From Phymatolithon calcareum (taxonomy: Eukaryota; Rhodophyta; Florideophyceae; Hapalidiales), in contig OZ345364.1 of assembly GCA_977006965.1 (NCBI GenBank), positions 2,728,001 to 2,792,000 on the forward strand: a stretch of DNA of 64,000 nucleotides. The letters are read 5' to 3'. Shown here piece after piece: positions 20,924 through 31,704 of the stretch. The notes below the pieces were generated by a model. That model ran no database searches, had not been told where the DNA came from, and saw only the letters and a list, made by a program, of their open reading frames with translations. The position numbers and the translations under genes are program-made. Numbering within the stretch: position 1 is the first letter of the stretch; each line of letters starts with the position of its first letter.

Positions 20924-23900
20924 CCCAAAAGATCAAAAGTTTGCTTGCGCGTTGTGCGAAGATAGTTTCAAAGCGGGCTGAGTTTGCGCAAAGTAACGGG
21001 GCCATATTTTTTCCCTGGAGGGACAAAAAATAGAAGGAAAACGAAGAAGTTTTCCGCCTTTCCTCGCGTAACTACAAAGTACGCGCGTTCATCGGTCTAC
21101 ACGGGCATGCCCTCGATAAAACGGACGTTGTTCTTGACTCAGGTGCTGGTCTCAATTTTGTGCGACGGTCAGCGCTATCGAAGGCTCATCAGCAACAAAT
21201 ACAGTCCGGGTTCGATGTAGAAGTCCTCGACGCAAATGGACGCCCATTGCAATGCGCCGGCACTGTCGATGTCATGGTACAGGTTGGACGTCGACTCGTG
21301 CGTACAAAGTTTGTCGTGTGCGAGAATCTCGCAGCGCCCTGTATTTTTGGTTGCGCTTTTCTAGACCAGTTTGCCCTAGCTATTGCACCGCGATTACGCC
21401 TCGTCCTGTTTGACGACGGTACCGTGGTACCAATTATACGCCAACGATCTATAAGAACCCATTCGGCGAACAGAAGTGCCGTGCTCGTCCTGGACGCGAA
21501 TACGGGCAAAACGAGGCCCGAAAACACGAGATCCAATCGAATTTCTGTTGCGGTCAAAAAGACCATACGGCCTGGAATGCAAACATGGATCACAGCAACC
21601 TGCCGGAAAGATGGATTAGTCGTCGTCGAGCCCCATCAGGGTCTGTACGAGCGCAGAAACGTTTTGGTTGCTAATGGTGTGCATCAGGTCGAGGCAGGTC
21701 GTCCCTTTTCCGTACTAGTCGCAAACTTCGGCAAGTCCCCAACTCATCTGAACAAGGGAATGACGATTGGGCACATCGGAGCAATGCCCCAGACGGTAGT
21801 TCCGACTTCCATCCCTGTATCCAAAGCTCTAGGTGTCAACATCGAGCGATATGATAATCTATCTAATGAGAACGACAGCGAAATTTCAGAACTCCTTGTG
21901 GCTGACTCTCGAAAATTCGCCGAACTGAGGCCGAGTCCTGAAGATCGCCAGCAGCGAGAAGAGATTTTCGATGTGAAGGACGTCGCTCTACCCAAACTAC
22001 CTGTGCACCAGCAGGACGAGGTGCGAGCCATGCTTCGGAGACATGAAGCCATGTGGTCTGGAAACTTGGGTGAAATCAACGTCACGAGCCATCGTATTGA
22101 GCTTACGCCATGAACACGCCCCATTCGCCAATATGTGCGACGTGCAGGACCTCAAGCACGTGAGGAGACGAAAAAGCACGTTGATAAGATGCTTAAGAAG
22201 GGCGTAATTGTACCATCGACGAGCGAATGGGCGTCTCCAATTGTTCTCGCACCCAAGTCCGACGGAACCATGCGCTTCTGTATCGATTATCGTTGCCTCA
22301 ACGAAGTGACAAAAAAGGACGCCTACCCTCTACCCCGCCTCGATGAATGCATCGACTCCTTGGGAACCGCCCGAGTCTTCTCCACACTGGACGCGAACGC
22401 CGGGTTCTGGCAGGTTCCAGTTGCTCCCGATGATCAGGAGAAAACTGCGTTCGTGTGCCATGAAGGATTGTTCCAGTTTCAGCGAATGCCGTTTGGGCTC
22501 ACTAATGCGCCTGCAACATTTCAGCGCGCTCTGGACATTATCCTGTCAGGATAATCCTGGAAGTCGTGTTTAGTGTATATTGACGACATCATTATATACA
22601 GCAACAGCATAGAAGACCACATCCGACATGTCGACGAGGTCTTGACAGCGCTCGAAAAGGCAGGCGTTTCTCTCCGTCTCTCGAAATGCGACTTCTTCAC
22701 AGACACCGTGAAGTATCTCGGCCATGTCATCCGACCGGGAGAACTATCTGTTGCGGAAGTGAACACACGTTCGCTGGGAAAGGCGGCACATCCAACCACT
22801 GTCACGGAGCTTCGCAGTTTCCTTGGTTTGTGCAACGTTTACCGGAGATTTGTTCGAAACTTTACGGACTTAGCTGCCCCACTGTACGAGATTCTCAAGG
22901 GTGACCCACCGAAAAATCTCCCGCCGCTTACGCCGTCTCAGAGTAACGCGTACGAACGCCTTAAAAAAGCTGTTTGCTCCCCTCCAGTGCTTGCCCTACC
23001 TCACCCCGGACGTGCATACTCCCTTGACACGGACGCATGTGATCACCAAATCGGATGTGCTCTCTTCCAAGAACAGGAAGATGGATCTCGAAAGCGAATT
23101 GGGTTCTGGTCTCGCACACTGAACGCAGCGGAGAGAAACTACAGCACAACGGAGAGAGAGTGCCTCGCTGTCGTGTTCGGCGTTACAACTTGTCGTCCTT
23201 ACCTCATGGGTGAGAGGTTTGTGGTGAACACAGATCATGGTGCGCTGCGCTGGCTGATGGAAATTGTAGATCCTTCTGGTCGTCTAATGCGCTGGAGACT
23301 ACGACTCAGCGAGTATGACTTCAGCGTCAAATACCAAAAAGGGCGATGCCATTACCACGCTGACGCTGCTTCGCGTATTCCGACAGACGCACCCGTTACA
23401 GTGGAGGCAGACGCCGAAATTCCATGCTTCTTGAGTATCACAGGCGCCGAGAACGGCTCATCTAGCGACGATGATCCGATTGAGGAAATGGAAAGGAGGC
23501 TAGCTGGAGAAAATGACGGAAATGCGCAAGAGGGCGACACAGACCTTGAGGCTATTACCGAGTCTCAGATGTGCGAACACCAACTACATGATGAGTTTTG
23601 CAAGGGTCTGCGCCAGCGCATCAACGCAGGCGACCGAATCGCTTTTCGGCAAAGCAAGGATAGCGGTATCGTGGTGCGTCATGTGTTCGCCCATGAGCAG
23701 ATCGTGGTACCGCAAAGCTTGCGAACAAGAGCATTGAAGTTAGCGCATAATCCTTGCATCTCCGGCCATCGCGGTTGTAAAAAACTATACCAAACGCTAC
23801 AGAGAGGCTACTATTGGCCGCAGATGGCCACAGACTGCTACAAGTTCGTTCAAAACTGCAACGTTTGTGCCAGGGAGCGCGTGGGAACACGTGGAAAGAT

Positions 23901-25161
23901 AAGATCACTTCAGCTCTTTCCCGCTACTGCCCCTCTTGAGCAGATCGCAATGGACATCATGGGAGAACTTATTGCCACTCCAAGGGGAAACAGGTACCTT
24001 CTCGTGATAACCGACCGATATTCCAAGCTTACAAAGGCAGTACCCCTCGCATCAATCTCTGCATTCTCGGTTGCTAAAGCGTTCGTGTCCAACTGGATCG
24101 TTAACTTCGGAGTGCCAGTTTCGGTCCTGACGGACAATGGGAAGCAATTTGCCAGCAAATTTATGAGTGAAGTTTACAAGGTCCTGGGCGTGAAGAGCCT
24201 TTTCACAACGACGTATCACCCACAGGCGAATGGTCAAGCGGAGCGCTTCAACAGGACAATTAAGAAGTCCCTAGTGTGTTACATCGCGGATCATCCCAAA
24301 GAATGGGACCTGTATACGGAAACTCTTTCTTTTGCGTACAACTCGCAGACACACTCCTCTACAGGAGTACCTCCTTTCGATCTTGTCCTCTCGCGATCTC
24401 CTCCACCTCTGATAATGCCGACAGCGCGGAAGAGAGGAGTTAGCACGGCTAATGAGACAAGGAGAGTGTGGCTCGACCGCCTGAAGGCTCTCATGAACTC
24501 GGCATCAACAAACTTGCGCAAGGCACAAGAGCGTTACAAACGGAACTACGACGCGAAGGTCCGACCAGTGCTCGTATCACCGACGGTGGGAGGACGCGTA
24601 TATTTGCGGAGAGAAAACGCGGCCCCCGGCTCTGAAAGCGATCATAAACTCGCATCGCGTGGACTTGGGCCTTTTGACGTGATCGCCGTGGATGATGCAA
24701 CAATTGTCATTCGAGTTGGCGATGACGTGGAGCGCGTATCTCGTGATCGCATCGAGGTGGTACCAGAATGTATTGATGACGACTCGGAAAAGAACCTCAG
24801 TAAGGCCTTCTCAGAACTGGACGATATCTCGGGGACTCCGTCAGCTAGCGAGTCGAACCCTCTTCAACTTCAGCAAGACAAAAATCTACGAGAACCTAAG
24901 AAATCCAGCCGTAAAGTACGGTTCCGGGAGCCTCCAAGCCAAGACGCTGAAATCTGCGTGGTCAGCAAAATTTACGCTCATTCGCCTAGGCCCGAAAAGG
25001 GTGAAAATTGCTTTCTGTACCGCATGCGTTGGTATCTCAAGCCCGCCGAGGAAGACACATGGGAGCCAATCGCAAACATACCAAGGCACTATGTGACTGC
25101 GTACCACCGTCGGCGCAAACTTCGCATGCCAGCAGATCTTGACGACGCAGAGGTTGGATGA
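20896..25161 (+). pseudogene. pol: Chromovirus Pol with three in-frame stops
   Basis: One frame throughout, -1 to gag. Breaks: TAG at 21031-21033, TGA at 22111-22113 and TAA at 22552-22554. Protease: LDSGAG at 21133-21150, the aspartic active site. Reverse transcriptase from about 22114: IVLAPKSDGTMRFCIDYR, FSTLDANAGFWQ and, just after the last stop, VYIDDIIIYS at 22573. RNase H from about 23020: acidic residues in DTDACD, TTEREC, NTDHGA and HADAAS. Integrase: an HHCC zinc domain (HNPCISGH...CNVCAR, 23740-23870), then the DDE core with AMDIMGE, LTDNGKQF and NGQAERFNR. A C-terminal chromodomain ends around YRMRWYLK, EEDTWEPIANI (25015-25080). All other catalytic motifs look intact. The copy could move only if enzymes were supplied in trans. 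Confidence 0.9.
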
Positions 25162-25316
25162 AGACGAATCGCGCGCAAATTCGAGACGCGCTTGGACAGA
25201 ACTTGGCAGAAAACAGTTGCTAGAGCTCAGCGAATTCAAAACCATGGACAAAAAGAAGGTAACTTAAGTACAAGCACAAGCTCCGCGTCTAAGCATGGAC
25301 GGTTGCACTCCACGCT

Positions 25317-25326
25317 GGGGAGGGAG
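25317..25326 (+). other. Polypurine tract
   Basis: GGGGAGGGAG ends three bases before the 3' LTR, the expected position for the plus-strand primer of reverse transcription. Confidence 0.75.
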
Positions 25327-25329
25327 CCG

Positions 25330-26197
25330 TGTGGAGCCCCAGGGGTTTTTTTGGTCCTCGCGTGGATTGCCCAGATGAGGTCCCAGTGCCCAATGAGGTG
25401 GTGGGTAGTGCCCGAATCATAATCAATAAGCAAGTGCCGATAACAACCAATCAGGAGCATACTATGCTGGTTCCTCTTCGCTTCGCTACGTAATATATAG
25501 CTAGAATCTAGATCCGCCAAAGTAAACCGGCGGAGAACTTCGGTGTGCAAATCTTGCTGTTCGGTGACGTCGCCTTCAACCGCGACCACCCCGCAGGACC
25601 GTTGCCGCGATCCACTCCAAGCCCAAACCTCCTGCTCTGTCATCGCGCGTGGAAGTTGCATTGTGCAAACCACCGTGGTTGATCATCACGACCGCACTTC
25701 TTTCGTTTCGCTGCACTTGTAGCAGAACCCAAGCAAGACCCCTATTGTGCTAAACCTTTGCATTCGTTTCCTGTTTTTGCTTTCCCGGGCGTCCACCGTG
25801 CGCCGCAAGAGCGAGCACCCCGGCTCTAAGCGCGAGCTCGCGCCCGCTGACGCCGTCCGTCAAGGACGAGCGCGCGAAGGCCAAGCCCCTAGAAGCTGTG
25901 TGTGTCGTGTTCCCGGCGAGTGCCGGAAGTTGACCGCCCGAAACCGTTTACTCATACTCACGCGCTCGTGAGCGCGACCAAGATCTTCACTAAGCCGAGG
26001 GGCTGACAGCCCCCATTCGGCATCGCCCAGCGGGTGTGAACGCATTCATCCGCTGCGAACTACCAAGCTCTGCCAAGCTACCGACTCAGTGTTTGTTGTG
26101 GTGTTTTGGTGTTGTGGGTTTTCCCATCACAACGGGACATCGCATCTGCACTGCACACGTGACCACGTAGGCCGCACATCACTGCTGTGGCACTACA
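25330..26197 (+). repeat. Chromovirus 3' LTR
   Basis: 868 bp, same sequence as the 5' LTR by direct reading. It is followed directly by the CCCTC target duplication at 26198-26202. Confidence 0.95.
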
Positions 26198-26236
26198 CCC
26201 TCAATTGAGTGAAAATTTCCGTAAAATAGACACTAG

Positions 26237-27104
26237 ACCTTAACAGGGAGTAGTTGGTACCCCTGTCTTATTCATACTCGAATGAAAACCGCGCAGAGAG
26301 ATATTGTACGTACATGTATGGAATATCAGTTTAGTCCATACGGGCATGCGGGTCGCTTGAGCACAAGGGCTACATTGAGTGGAGTCTCAAAAATGACAAA
26401 AGGGGAGCAGTCAATCGACTATTACTATTCTCATCGCTCTTATCGTCAACTTAAACTCCCCGCATAATAATATTGTCAAACGATGTTAGTAGGTTCCAAA
26501 ATTTGCGCCTTGGGTGCAAATTGCCCCCGTGCGAGCCGCAAGTCTTCTTTTCAGAAAGGAACTGGCTAAACAGCCATGCGGTCGCTTCTGTAACATAGTG
26601 CTTGACGTTGATTGTTCTTGCTACTTTCGACGTGCCCAGATTGGGATCAGCGCCGGTCGCAAATTTTATTTATACTATTTCTGAGACGCCGATTCTCTGG
26701 GAGATGTGCTCAATGATCTTACATGTCCGGCGCCGGTCATTGCGAATTACCGGTCTACCCATTGCAAGTTTCTCTGCCTGTGAGAATCGACTACAACAAG
26801 CCACGATTGTAACGATGAACTTTGCCCAAGAATATGCCATGTAAATCAAAGAGACTGCTCCAACTTTCAGGTCACCTTCTCATGTATTCTCGGCCATACA
26901 TGCTCCTCGATTACGTGTTTGCGACAAATATCCACGCTTTTTAGAAAGAAAACATGGAAATATTCTTCGGTCACTGGAAACGAACCCCGATCGACATTGC
27001 TCATTTAAAAAAGACCCTAGATATGTCTAGCTACTCTAGCGGGACAAGATATTTAAGAAGCCGGCAAGTTCCAAGGTGCTCCCGCTGTTTGCCACTTTTT
27101 TATA
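26237..27104. other. Intergenic, no gene seen
   Basis: About 870 bp between DNA transposon B and the next LINE fragment. Only short reading frames without recognisable features. Confidence 0.4.
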
Positions 27105-27632
27105 ATTCAAGTTTATTTAAAAGCCCCACAGACTTCCGAAGATGTAGGAAACGATTCCTCAGATGCTACCTACCTTTGTGCAGCTCACGAAATGCCCACC
27201 AGAATGGCGGACGGAAAAGCTTAGGATTCAAGGTAATCTAAGGGGTTGTTCGTGCTTGGGCTCGACCGCTTCTTGCCTTGCCTTCTGTGAATCAATACAG
27301 GCCTTCTTCGTTCTCCATGCGTTCTGTGCGTGTCTTGCTAAATAGTAGGAGCTCATCTAGTGCCTTTTCTGCTTCCAGTCTTTTTTCTCCTTCAATGTCG
27401 TACCCTGCTCGTGTGCGATCAAGAGTCTCCATATCCTCTCTAGCTCTGGTGCCGAATTCTTCAGCCATACTTGTCGTTGACAGCTGTGGGAATCTGCTAC
27501 AGGCATACTGCAGAGCGAGTTGCCTATGGTTAACCTCGGGGAACTGAAGGATTGCTGGCAATTCACTTGTCTTGTCGTATGGGATCTTCCTTTTCCGCTT
27601 CGATTCAAGGCGGTCTCCTTCCATTGCCAGAA
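27105..27632 (-). mobile_element. 5'-truncated LINE fragment
   Basis: A minus-strand LINE tail. The left end has a T-run and TTTATTTAAAAGCC, the complement of the family's AATAAA signal. The 3' UTR runs to 27291; the ORF end (27292-27624) reads MEGDRLESKRKRKIPYDKT, LALQYACSRFPQ, KALDELLLFSKT, ENEEGLY and is homologous to the LINE ORF at 13.8-14.2 kb and the tail at 5.1-5.4 kb. Homology stops just after the codons for MEGDRL, so truncation is near 27625-27632. A TTGCCA on both sides could be part of a target duplication but is short. Confidence 0.8.
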
Positions 27633-27891
27633 ATTAGGATTAATAAAAATGAATGGTTATTCGCCTATGGGGCTAGCAAACAGTACTTCTATTTTTACCT
27701 CTATTGAGCTTACGGCAGGGCGATAAACCTGCTAACAAATTGTAAGCGCGCTTCTTCTCCGTCTGCCGCTCGTCATTAGACGATTCCGCCCGAAGAAACT
27801 GCGGTGGTTCCACGTTTTGCGAGTCCTCGTGGACGACCAGATATAAATTCATATCAATACATTCGGCCAAAAGGTCTCAAACAGAGGCCCA

Positions 27892-29313
27892 TTACCACGA
27901 CGAACCACCTCCGCCGCCTCTTCTGCTTCTACCATCTCCAAAATAGTATGAGCTGCCTTCCGCCCCGGCCCGTTGCGACTGTTCCATGAGCCGCGCGGCA
28001 AAAATAGCAAACTCGGCATTCGTTGTCAGCCTAGCGTTTCTGTCCCTCACAAGAAGGTTCATCAATGAGTAGGAAACGTATTCAGGGTATATGTCGTGAG
28101 TTCGCCGAATGCGGAATTGTCTCTCGACTTGAAACTCGTTCATTTCGCGACTCAATTCCTCATTTTCGCTGTCAATGGGGCGGCGGCAAACAGGGCAATT
28201 CTGTCGATTGGTGCCGTTCCCGGATGTGGACCACTGCTTCACACAATCAGTATGGAAATGATGCCCACAAGGCAGGATTTTCTTTTGCTTTGCGAAAGTC
28301 CGTCGTATCCACGAGGTTTTCTTCTTCTTCGAGAGCAGCGAGGTTCGTTCTCTATCGTTTTTGATTTCAGAAGAGTCAGTTGTATTGCCAGTACCTGAAG
28401 GCACAGGTTTTGCAGAATCGGGCTCCACATCAGCAGTCGCGGGCTCGAATTCCTCAAGACAAATCGGACAGGTCGATGACTGATAGTTGTTATTACTCGC
28501 CCTCTCGTTGTCCTCGTCGATTCTCCGCAACGCTTCGCAACATCGACGGTACTTTTCTCGTCTCTTTCTCTCTTCGACCATTCCTCTAAAGCAAGTGTAG
28601 AGGAAGTATGCCACAACTATAAGCACAATAAGAATATGTGCCGTGGTCGATTCGTGGTTGAAGTCCTCCGGAGACTTGTTGCTGAGCACGAAGCCGATGC
28701 GCTCGATGGCACCGAGCAGCGCTCGGCTGTACAGTTTCCGTCTCATTAGCGGTTGTATTTGACGGAGGATGTGGTCGACTCGATCGCCGGTGAGCAGAAG
28801 TTTCGTGCCACGACCTGTGGAGATGTGCATGACGCGGTCCTTGGCGGAGACAAATATGACGACCCCATTCTGACACGCGGCGTCGCCCACGCCCCAGGAG
28901 TCATGAAGGCCCTTCGCGAAAAGCTTGGCTCTTTCTTTATTAGAAGCGAACCTTTCGAACCGTGGATGCATTTTTTTGACGATGGCAACCGCAATTTTGT
29001 ACCCTTCAACACATGAACCGCATTCGGCCAGCTCGAAGCCATTCTTTCCTTCTGCGATGAAGTTGATGAGCCCGTCAAGACGATCTGCGTCGTGGCGAGA
29101 TAGGAGTCTGTCAGGCGTGCAAACGGCGGAGTTGATGCCGTTTCGACCGCATACTTTTCGTAGGTCTCTTTGTGGGCTGGGAAGGTGAGATGGTCTCCAA
29201 CCGTGTTTGGCTCCCGAGCAAGATATAGATGCGAGCAATAGCAGAGCTGCTTGAAGCAGAACGGATACGATGGTTGATGGGCTAGAGCTCTTCATCTTAC
29301 ACAGTGCACTCAA
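27892..29313 (-). CDS. TPM-domain membrane protein with C-terminal RING-H2 finger
   Basis: 473-residue intronless ORF. A signal sequence (VSVLLQAALLLLASISCSGA, about 16-35) precedes a TPM domain at about 68-215: LLSRHDADRLDGLI, then GVGDAACQNGVVIFVSAKDR and MHISTGRG, which are the family's core strand motifs. A transmembrane helix (AHILIVLIVVAYFLYTCF) spans about 225-242, followed by a basic juxtamembrane region. A RING-H2 finger begins CPICLEEF (about 282) and continues after a long insertion with LPCGHHFHTDC and CPVCRRPI. The protein ends in a Gly/Ser tail (RRGGGGGSSW), as many TPM proteins do. Predicted topology: lumenal or extracellular TPM, cytosolic RING, so a membrane ubiquitin ligase is inferred. 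Met7 (29295) is a plausible start. The unusual point is the pairing of TPM with RING and the large loop inside the RING. Confidence 0.85.
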   Translation of the reverse strand: MSALCKMKSSSPSTIVSVLLQAALLLLASISCSGAKHGWRPSHLPSPQRDLRKVCGRNGINSAVCTPDRLLSRHDADRLDGLINFIAEGKNGFELAECGSCVEGYKIAVAIVKKMHPRFERFASNKERAKLFAKGLHDSWGVGDAACQNGVVIFVSAKDRVMHISTGRGTKLLLTGDRVDHILRQIQPLMRRKLYSRALLGAIERIGFVLSNKSPEDFNHESTTAHILIVLIVVAYFLYTCFRGMVEERKRREKYRRCCEALRRIDEDNERASNNNYQSSTCPICLEEFEPATADVEPDSAKPVPSGTGNTTDSSEIKNDRERTSLLSKKKKTSWIRRTFAKQKKILPCGHHFHTDCVKQWSTSGNGTNRQNCPVCRRPIDSENEELSREMNEFQVERQFRIRRTHDIYPEYVSYSLMNLLVRDRNARLTTNAEFAIFAARLMEQSQRAGAEGSSYYFGDGRSRRGGGGGSSW

Positions 29314-29978
29314 ATGTCCAGAGCAGGTGTTCTCGTGACAGCCAGGGAAGAACGAATGCGGCCACGAGCATTTATATAGAGTCGCAGTTTGTCAAAAATT
29401 CGATGGACATGGAAGCGCTATACGTATTGGCATTGGTTTGCAGGACGAAAAAATGTGTTCTTCAAATCGATGCAATTTTGAAAGGATAGCTGGCAGTCCA
29501 TGCATTACTCCATTTACTAGTACATTGCGTTTACAAATGCACACACATTGCACGTACAAATTTATACGTCTGTAGAATTTATGACGCGCAACTGCGCGAC
29601 TGTTTCCGAAAAAGCTACAGTGTATTATTCTGAATCTAAATTTGCGTCCATCAATTGTCTTTTTCGACATGGAGTTTTCACAGGGAATCTAGCAAAACAG
29701 AAAGCTTCGCAAGCGCTGGGAAGCTCAGCATGTAATCTTTTGCAATCGGCTTAAACTTGTAAGAAAATTGTGATAGAATTTCAAGTCCGCATATTCATGT
29801 TCGATTTATTCTGAGGAAAACGAAATGACGCTCAAGGGAAAGCAGACATCAAGTAGACGACGCTTCTCCATCTAGAAGCAGTAGATGTACTCACATGGCA
29901 TCACAGTTTTTCATAAGGTCAATGGGTGAAGGCTTTTCGATCAGATTCTTTATCAAAAAGCATCAATTTGGTGTCACT
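29314..29978. other. Intergenic upstream of TPM-RING gene
   Basis: About 660 bp, AT-rich, presumably containing the TPM-RING promoter. No repeat or RNA gene was recognised. Confidence 0.4.
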
Positions 29979-30419
29979 CTACACCTTGCCTTTTAGAGCA
30001 GTCAACTGATCCATACTGGGAGGTACTGTGGGAGGCGCAATAACGTGCCGGTTTTGGAGGTTCAAATCTGTAATGTTCTCCAAGCGGTGCCATGCGCCTT
30101 TTCCTGCGGTCACGAAACAGGGATTGAATAAAACTATCTTGCACTCCATTCGGTACTGGCTGAAAGACGGCCAGCTAAACTGTGACTTTCCCACGCCTTG
30201 GAAGTGAGTAATGAACGCAGCATACCTTCGGTACACGAAAAGGAAATGTCGTCGCCCCTTTTCGGGTGCTTTCACGCAACAGGAACAGTACATATAGCGT
30301 TTGCAGGCAACTATTCCGTCTAAGAGATAGACATCATTGTATGTCACCGAAAGATGAGCAGGGACACAAACGGTGATAGTGCCGGCCGCAGTACTCCTCA
30401 AGGTACCCACACTTTCCAA
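29979..30419 (-). CDS. Possible small gene overlapping the homeobox start
   Basis: A 146-residue minus-strand ORF whose first 66 bases overlap the 5' end of the homeobox ORF on the other strand. Its composition is protein-like (GRRHFLFVYRRYAAFITHF, FSWPSFSQYRMECKIVLF), but no domain is recognised and there is no second copy to compare. It could be a chance frame in the homeobox 5' region or a divergent gene if the homeobox start is further downstream. Confidence 0.3.
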   Translation of the reverse strand: MESVGTLRSTAAGTITVCVPAHLSVTYNDVYLLDGIVACKRYMYCSCCVKAPEKGRRHFLFVYRRYAAFITHFQGVGKSQFSWPSFSQYRMECKIVLFNPCFVTAGKGAWHRLENITDLNLQNRHVIAPPTVPPSMDQLTALKGKV

Positions 30420-31559
30420 GATATCATTTCAAGCTTGATACAACATCCATCGCTTGCATTGCTTATCAAGAAGGTCTTCGATGTGTGTTCATCTACTGAT
30501 ATCCCACTTCCAGCAAGTTTAACAGAACTATCGGAAGCGGATAAGCACTACACTACATTGGGTGAATTCGCACGCACTCATGGAATTCCTAGAGCGATGC
30601 AGTGTTCGTCACACACTGATATACTTATGGCCGCATTGCTGGGTGGGTTGGAACAATTGAAACTAAACGGACCTTCATCTGGAATGAAGGGAATTCTGCG
30701 ATCGACTTTCGCAGAGTGTGAAATTGCGCTCTCTCAACTCCCGTCTCAACAGGGTTTACATCCTTCTGAGAACGCACTAAATACCGTCCACAATAGGAAC
30801 AAAGCGACAGGCTTGCACCCATCAACCAGGAAAGGGGTCTCCACGAGGCTGAAGGATAGCTCACGGCAAATCCTTCGCGAATGGTTCGACCGCCACTACG
30901 ACAAACCCTACCCCAGTGAAGGAGAAAAGGCGGAACTCGCGTTCAAAGCTGGAGTATCAATTAAGCAAGTCAACGTCTTTTTTGGGAATCGCAGGATGAG
31001 AATCAAGCGCAAAATGATGGCAATGCCTGCATCACAAGGACAATCCAGGGGTCTCGATCCTCCTGATGGTCTTTCGGCACAAGCCAAGTGGGACTCTGTT
31101 GTGGCCAAAATGCATATGAATCCCAGAGAACCATCCGGATGTGCTGCACCCCCAGGCATGCAGTTAAGGGAAGGACAATACAGCGCGCACGGAATCACCA
31201 ATGGAAGTCTGCGAGAAATACATCCTCCCTCAATAAGTACCCCCTCATTCAGTCAGAACTTCTTTTCGTCTAATGGAGGTCATTTACCTGCGCAGGATTC
31301 CGCACCACATATTGTCTCTGTTGAATCTACGACGAACAATCGTCTCACAGAGAGAGACTCCAAATTCAACGATTTGCCTTCGGAATATTTCACCAACAAT
31401 CTTCACAAACCGGCTAAGGACTCGCATGACTCGAAATATCACGTTTATCGCTGGCTTCAATCTCATCTGAACAATCCCGTGCTGACGAAGGAGGAGAAGA
31501 TGCAAGTTACGAAGTTCTCTCGTTTGAATCTCCGTCACTGGAACCATTCACACTCCTGA
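30354..31559 (+). CDS. TALE homeodomain transcription factor (KNOX-like)
   Basis: 401-residue intronless ORF. A TALE homeodomain lies at about 160-222: LREWFDRHYDKPYPSEGEKA shows the three-residue PYP loop insertion, and recognition helix SIKQVNVFFGNRRMRIKRK keeps Asn51 and Arg53 of the homeodomain fold. The usually invariant Trp48 is Phe. The N-terminus (IISSLIQHPSLALLIKKVFDVC, about 24-45) resembles the first half of a KNOX/MEINOX domain used for heterodimerisation. The C-terminal 40 residues (YRWLQSHLNNPVLTKEEKMQ, then FSRLNLRHWNHS) look like a second, truncated homeodomain. TALE proteins control the haploid-diploid switch in green algae and plants; a similar role in a red alga is inference. 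Confidence 0.85.
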   Translation: MSRDTNGDSAGRSTPQGTHTFQDIISSLIQHPSLALLIKKVFDVCSSTDIPLPASLTELSEADKHYTTLGEFARTHGIPRAMQCSSHTDILMAALLGGLEQLKLNGPSSGMKGILRSTFAECEIALSQLPSQQGLHPSENALNTVHNRNKATGLHPSTRKGVSTRLKDSSRQILREWFDRHYDKPYPSEGEKAELAFKAGVSIKQVNVFFGNRRMRIKRKMMAMPASQGQSRGLDPPDGLSAQAKWDSVVAKMHMNPREPSGCAAPPGMQLREGQYSAHGITNGSLREIHPPSISTPSFSQNFFSSNGGHLPAQDSAPHIVSVESTTNNRLTERDSKFNDLPSEYFTNNLHKPAKDSHDSKYHVYRWLQSHLNNPVLTKEEKMQVTKFSRLNLRHWNHSHS

Positions 31560-31704
31560 CATATCGTTGCTTATCAACACAATGTACCGTACTGTGCCTA
31601 GGCGCCACTGTAGTATTCTTGAATTGGGTTCCGGCTTGTTCATTGAGCGGTCGGTGACTATGGAACAATAAATTTTGATGTCAAATTATCAATTGACGAT
31701 CGAG

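Larger units (their letters stand above)
17481..26197 (+). mobile_element. Ty3/gypsy chromovirus, complete, with LTRs that look identical
   Basis: An 8,717-bp LTR retrotransposon. The LTRs (868 bp each) begin TG and end CA and match throughout when read side by side. The 5-bp target duplication CCCTC lies at 17476-17480 and 26198-26202. Order: LTR, primer-binding site, gag, -1 frameshift signal, protease, reverse transcriptase, RNase H, integrase, chromodomain, polypurine tract, LTR. The domain order and C-terminal chromodomain place it in the chromovirus branch. It is inserted in the subterminal palindrome of DNA transposon copy B. Three in-frame stops in pol make this copy defective. Confidence 0.95.
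15897..26236. mobile_element. DNA transposon copy B, split by the chromovirus
   Basis: Perfect 17-bp inverted ends: CTAGTGTCTATTTTACG at 15897-15913 and its complement at 26220-26236. Removing the chromovirus and one copy of its CCCTC duplication leaves an element of about 1.6 kb (15897-17480 joined to 26203-26236). Next to each end is a CCTCAATTGAGG-type palindrome, as in copy A at 8782-10730, to which it is homologous in reverse orientation. A 3-bp ACC flanks both sides (15894-15896 and 26237-26239) and could be a target duplication. It contains the ORF 16009-16530. Confidence 0.75.
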
